Shown here: positions 62,235 through 64,000 of the stretch, piece after piece
Numbering within the stretch: the first letter of the stretch is position 1
Layout of the letters: each line of letters starts with the position of its first letter
DNA from: Hyaloperonospora brassicae
Taxonomy: Eukaryota; Oomycota; Peronosporomycetes; Peronosporales; Peronosporaceae
Length of the DNA: 64,000 nucleotides
Direction of reading: 5' to 3'
NCBI GenBank assembly: GCA_947650285.1
Contig: CANTFL010000484.1
Coordinates: 62,001 to 126,000, forward strand
Position numbers and translations under genes: made by a program
Notes under the pieces: generated by a model
What the model saw: the letters and a program-made list of their open reading frames with translations, nothing else
The model's database searches: none
Told to the model about the DNA's origin: nothing

Positions 62235-62969
62235 AAGGTCGAGAATGAGACGGGTACTGACTCAATTGAGCTTACCAAAGCCACTTCAATTGGCGAGACG
62301 GCTGTATTTGCCGATGCGTCTGACGTTGCTAGAGAGGCTTAAGCTGTGACGATCACCGCGCAAACGGAAGCCGTTGCCGAGTCTATGACGGTTGTAGAGA
62401 AGGAGAAGACAAACGTTGGCGTTACATTGGAGGGCGCTGTCGAGGTACAGGAGGCCGGCGTCGAGCAATTGGATACCGATGATGTAGCGGGGTAGCCCGT
62501 TACATAAAATTGTCATTAAAACAATTTGACAATAAAGAATATCACGTCGAAATTCTTATAACAATATCAAAGACATGATGATATTGTTGAGATGGCCCAA
62601 GGGTCTACTCATTGGTCGATATCGTGATGATATCAACCCACCAATCGCTGCTAGACGCGCGCAATGGGTGGCGAGTAGACGTCATCATACATATAGTTAT
62701 GTTGGTATAATTAAGTCAGGACAACAGATAATTTAAGGAGTCATAGGACTTATTTATATTAATACAGTTTTACTTTTACAAAGAAACTAGTCTGACCACT
62801 TTGTCTCCTGTCCTTCCTCTGTGTTGGTGCAACACTTAGCAGGGCCCTGTCGACCACTGTCGTCAGTGGAAGTATACTCCGTACTGGTCAACCAGTACGT
62901 AGTCAACAGTGCCCCGTTACCGATGACATACCCGCATCTACTTCCATCACGGAGACGAAGAGCAGCTAA
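62235..62969 (+). pseudogene. Unidentified coding relic split by a solo LTR
   Basis: From about 62235 one frame is open for some 83 codons with a single TAA (62340s), rich in Thr, Ala, Val and Glu (ITAQTEAVAESMTVVEKEK, VTLEGAVEVQEAGVEQLD). It reaches the solo LTR at 62483. Beyond the LTR the same frame, allowing for the 5-bp duplication, continues for about 15 codons to TAA 62967-62969 (IPASTSITETKSS). Composition contrasts with the AT-rich flank, so this was probably the C-terminal end of a real gene. No start codon or domain is seen and the function is unknown. Confidence 0.5.
62483..62921 (+). repeat. Solo LTR of the element 2 family
   Basis: It starts TGTAGCGGGGTAGCCC and ends GTGCCCCGTTACC, 439 bp. 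GATGA flanks it at 62478-62482 and 62922-62926. The middle, with ACCAATCGCTGCTAGACGCG, matches the LTR of element 2 and the solo LTR at 29661. A solo LTR forms when the two LTRs of a full element recombine and the interior is lost. Confidence 0.88.
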
Positions 62970-64000
62970 TCTTTGAGTGGAGGAAATGGCTACATTTTCA
63001 CACGAACGTACCGTCTTTAGCTAAGTATAGACGCCGCTAACCATCACACGCAGGACCAAAGTGTACATTTGTTTACGATGAATTTTCAGCCGCGTTCTGG
63101 TGAGGCAAAGACCACTGCCACCACAACGTGGATACGGAAGTAGGTACTGTCGTTCATGTATACAGTAGATCAATACCATCGTAATCGATACGCCTGTTGA
63201 AACGAGGCGAAGTACTATACGTTGGTGCCATCTCGAACTTTGCTTTCATCTGCACGGTCAGCTTTGTGCCCTTGTCTCTGTATGATTGATCGACACTGGG
63301 TACTTCGTGACTTGGAACATAACCTCGTCAAGCGTAAACATCACGATACAAAGATTAATTCGAGGACACTTGATCACAACTGCATTCTCCGTTGCCTCTC
63401 TGTTGTCCGTGCTACCCGAATGTTTTTCATGATACGTTCATTTTGGTGGCACAAGTACAGCAAGTGACTGTGGCTATGTGGAGATAAGCGCACGTGTATG
63501 AGCTGCTCGGTAAGGTGTGTTAGCGAGTGTTTTGCTGCATTCTTTGCTGCTTCAAAGATAAGGCTCACGAGGTCTTCAAACAGTCAAGTTGAGATTGCAA
63601 GGCGCTCCTTCATGCAGAACACCGCCAGCGGTCCGAGACCTTATCTACATGGATAGACAAGTGTTGTAGCACGTGCAGAAAACTGATCTTGAGGTCGAGT
63701 CAGTATCTTGCAGTAAGTAGATGACGTCGAATAGACATACACACGAACTGACACTGTCGCTTACTTATTCAAATGCTGCAAATTGACAACTAATTAGCTG
63801 GAATGCAGGTAAAAATTTCTTCTCGAGGTGGTCAGCATGCACTTGACCGGATCGTCAGTCGCTACATGCGTTGGTTGCACTCGTACCCAAAACATCTAAC
63901 CTGAGATGTCGTCATACAAAGTCTCTCTCTCTCTTTTTCTCAATGAATACACCACGTAGCTACCTACTTACGCAGTGCATGTGCTGCTATGTGTATTGTA
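62970..64000. other. Right end of window, no gene seen
   Basis: Composition is more balanced than in the AT-rich blocks, and a plus-strand frame at 63222-63467 and a minus-strand one at 63374-63568 overlap, but neither has a motif. A short CT microsatellite lies at 63922-63935. A gene running off the window cannot be excluded. Confidence 0.45.

Noticed and set aside
1..64000. CRISPR arrays, bacterial operons, ribosome binding sites, rRNA
   Set aside because: No regular short direct repeats with unique spacers, no operon-like gene packing and no rRNA-like sequence. The content is that of a eukaryotic, retroelement-rich region.

Overview
This window looks like nuclear DNA of a plant-pathogenic oomycete (Peronosporales: Phytophthora or a downy mildew). 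The evidence is the type of Ty3/gypsy elements, whose LTRs begin TGTAACGGG, and older relics whose faint gag, protease and RT readings match, from memory only, repeat proteins common in Phytophthora genomes. No intact host gene could be supported. The unique DNA is AT-rich and gene-poor, and repeats supply nearly all recognisable content.

Layout. 1-11072: AT-rich DNA with a very short signal-peptide plus RSLRR reading (1383), a small coding-like relic (8769) and a tRNA-derived, SINE-like piece (9487). 11068-18664: element 1, a complete plus-strand Ty3/gypsy chromovirus with two ~476-bp LTRs, an ATATT target duplication, a primer site and a polypurine tract. Its gag and pol carry several stops and frameshifts, but an intact 433-codon ORF lies antisense between pol and the 3' LTR. 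24820-34344: a ~9.5-kb inverted repeat (two 4.2-kb arms, 1.1-kb spacer) with no net indel between the arms; a solo LTR sits in the spacer and nearly touches one arm. 38121-55300: a graveyard of old plus-strand gypsy elements (two gag relics, one protease relic, two minisatellites). Element 2 (44212-52027, minus strand, GATAA target duplication) is nested in it and splits the older element near the end of gag. 59600-61700: a decayed minus-strand RT region of the same old family. 62235-62969: an unidentified coding relic split by a solo LTR with a GATGA duplication.

Elements 1 and 2 share an organisation worth attention. In both, gag and pol overlap in the -1 frame, with a slippery heptamer (G GGA AAC; A AAA AAT), a 5-7 nt spacer and a GC-rich hairpin that contains the gag stop codon. 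In both, a long antisense ORF starts 110-130 bp inside the 3' LTR, runs toward pol, overlaps its 3' end and ends in a helical, charged segment. Both use nearly the same primer-binding sequence two bases inside the 5' LTR. The 5' LTR of element 2 is abnormal: it is a 223-bp near-palindrome lacking most of the U3 present in its 3' LTR.

Limits: homology statements come from reading translations and remembered family motifs; no alignment or database search was run. Boundaries of old relics are approximate.
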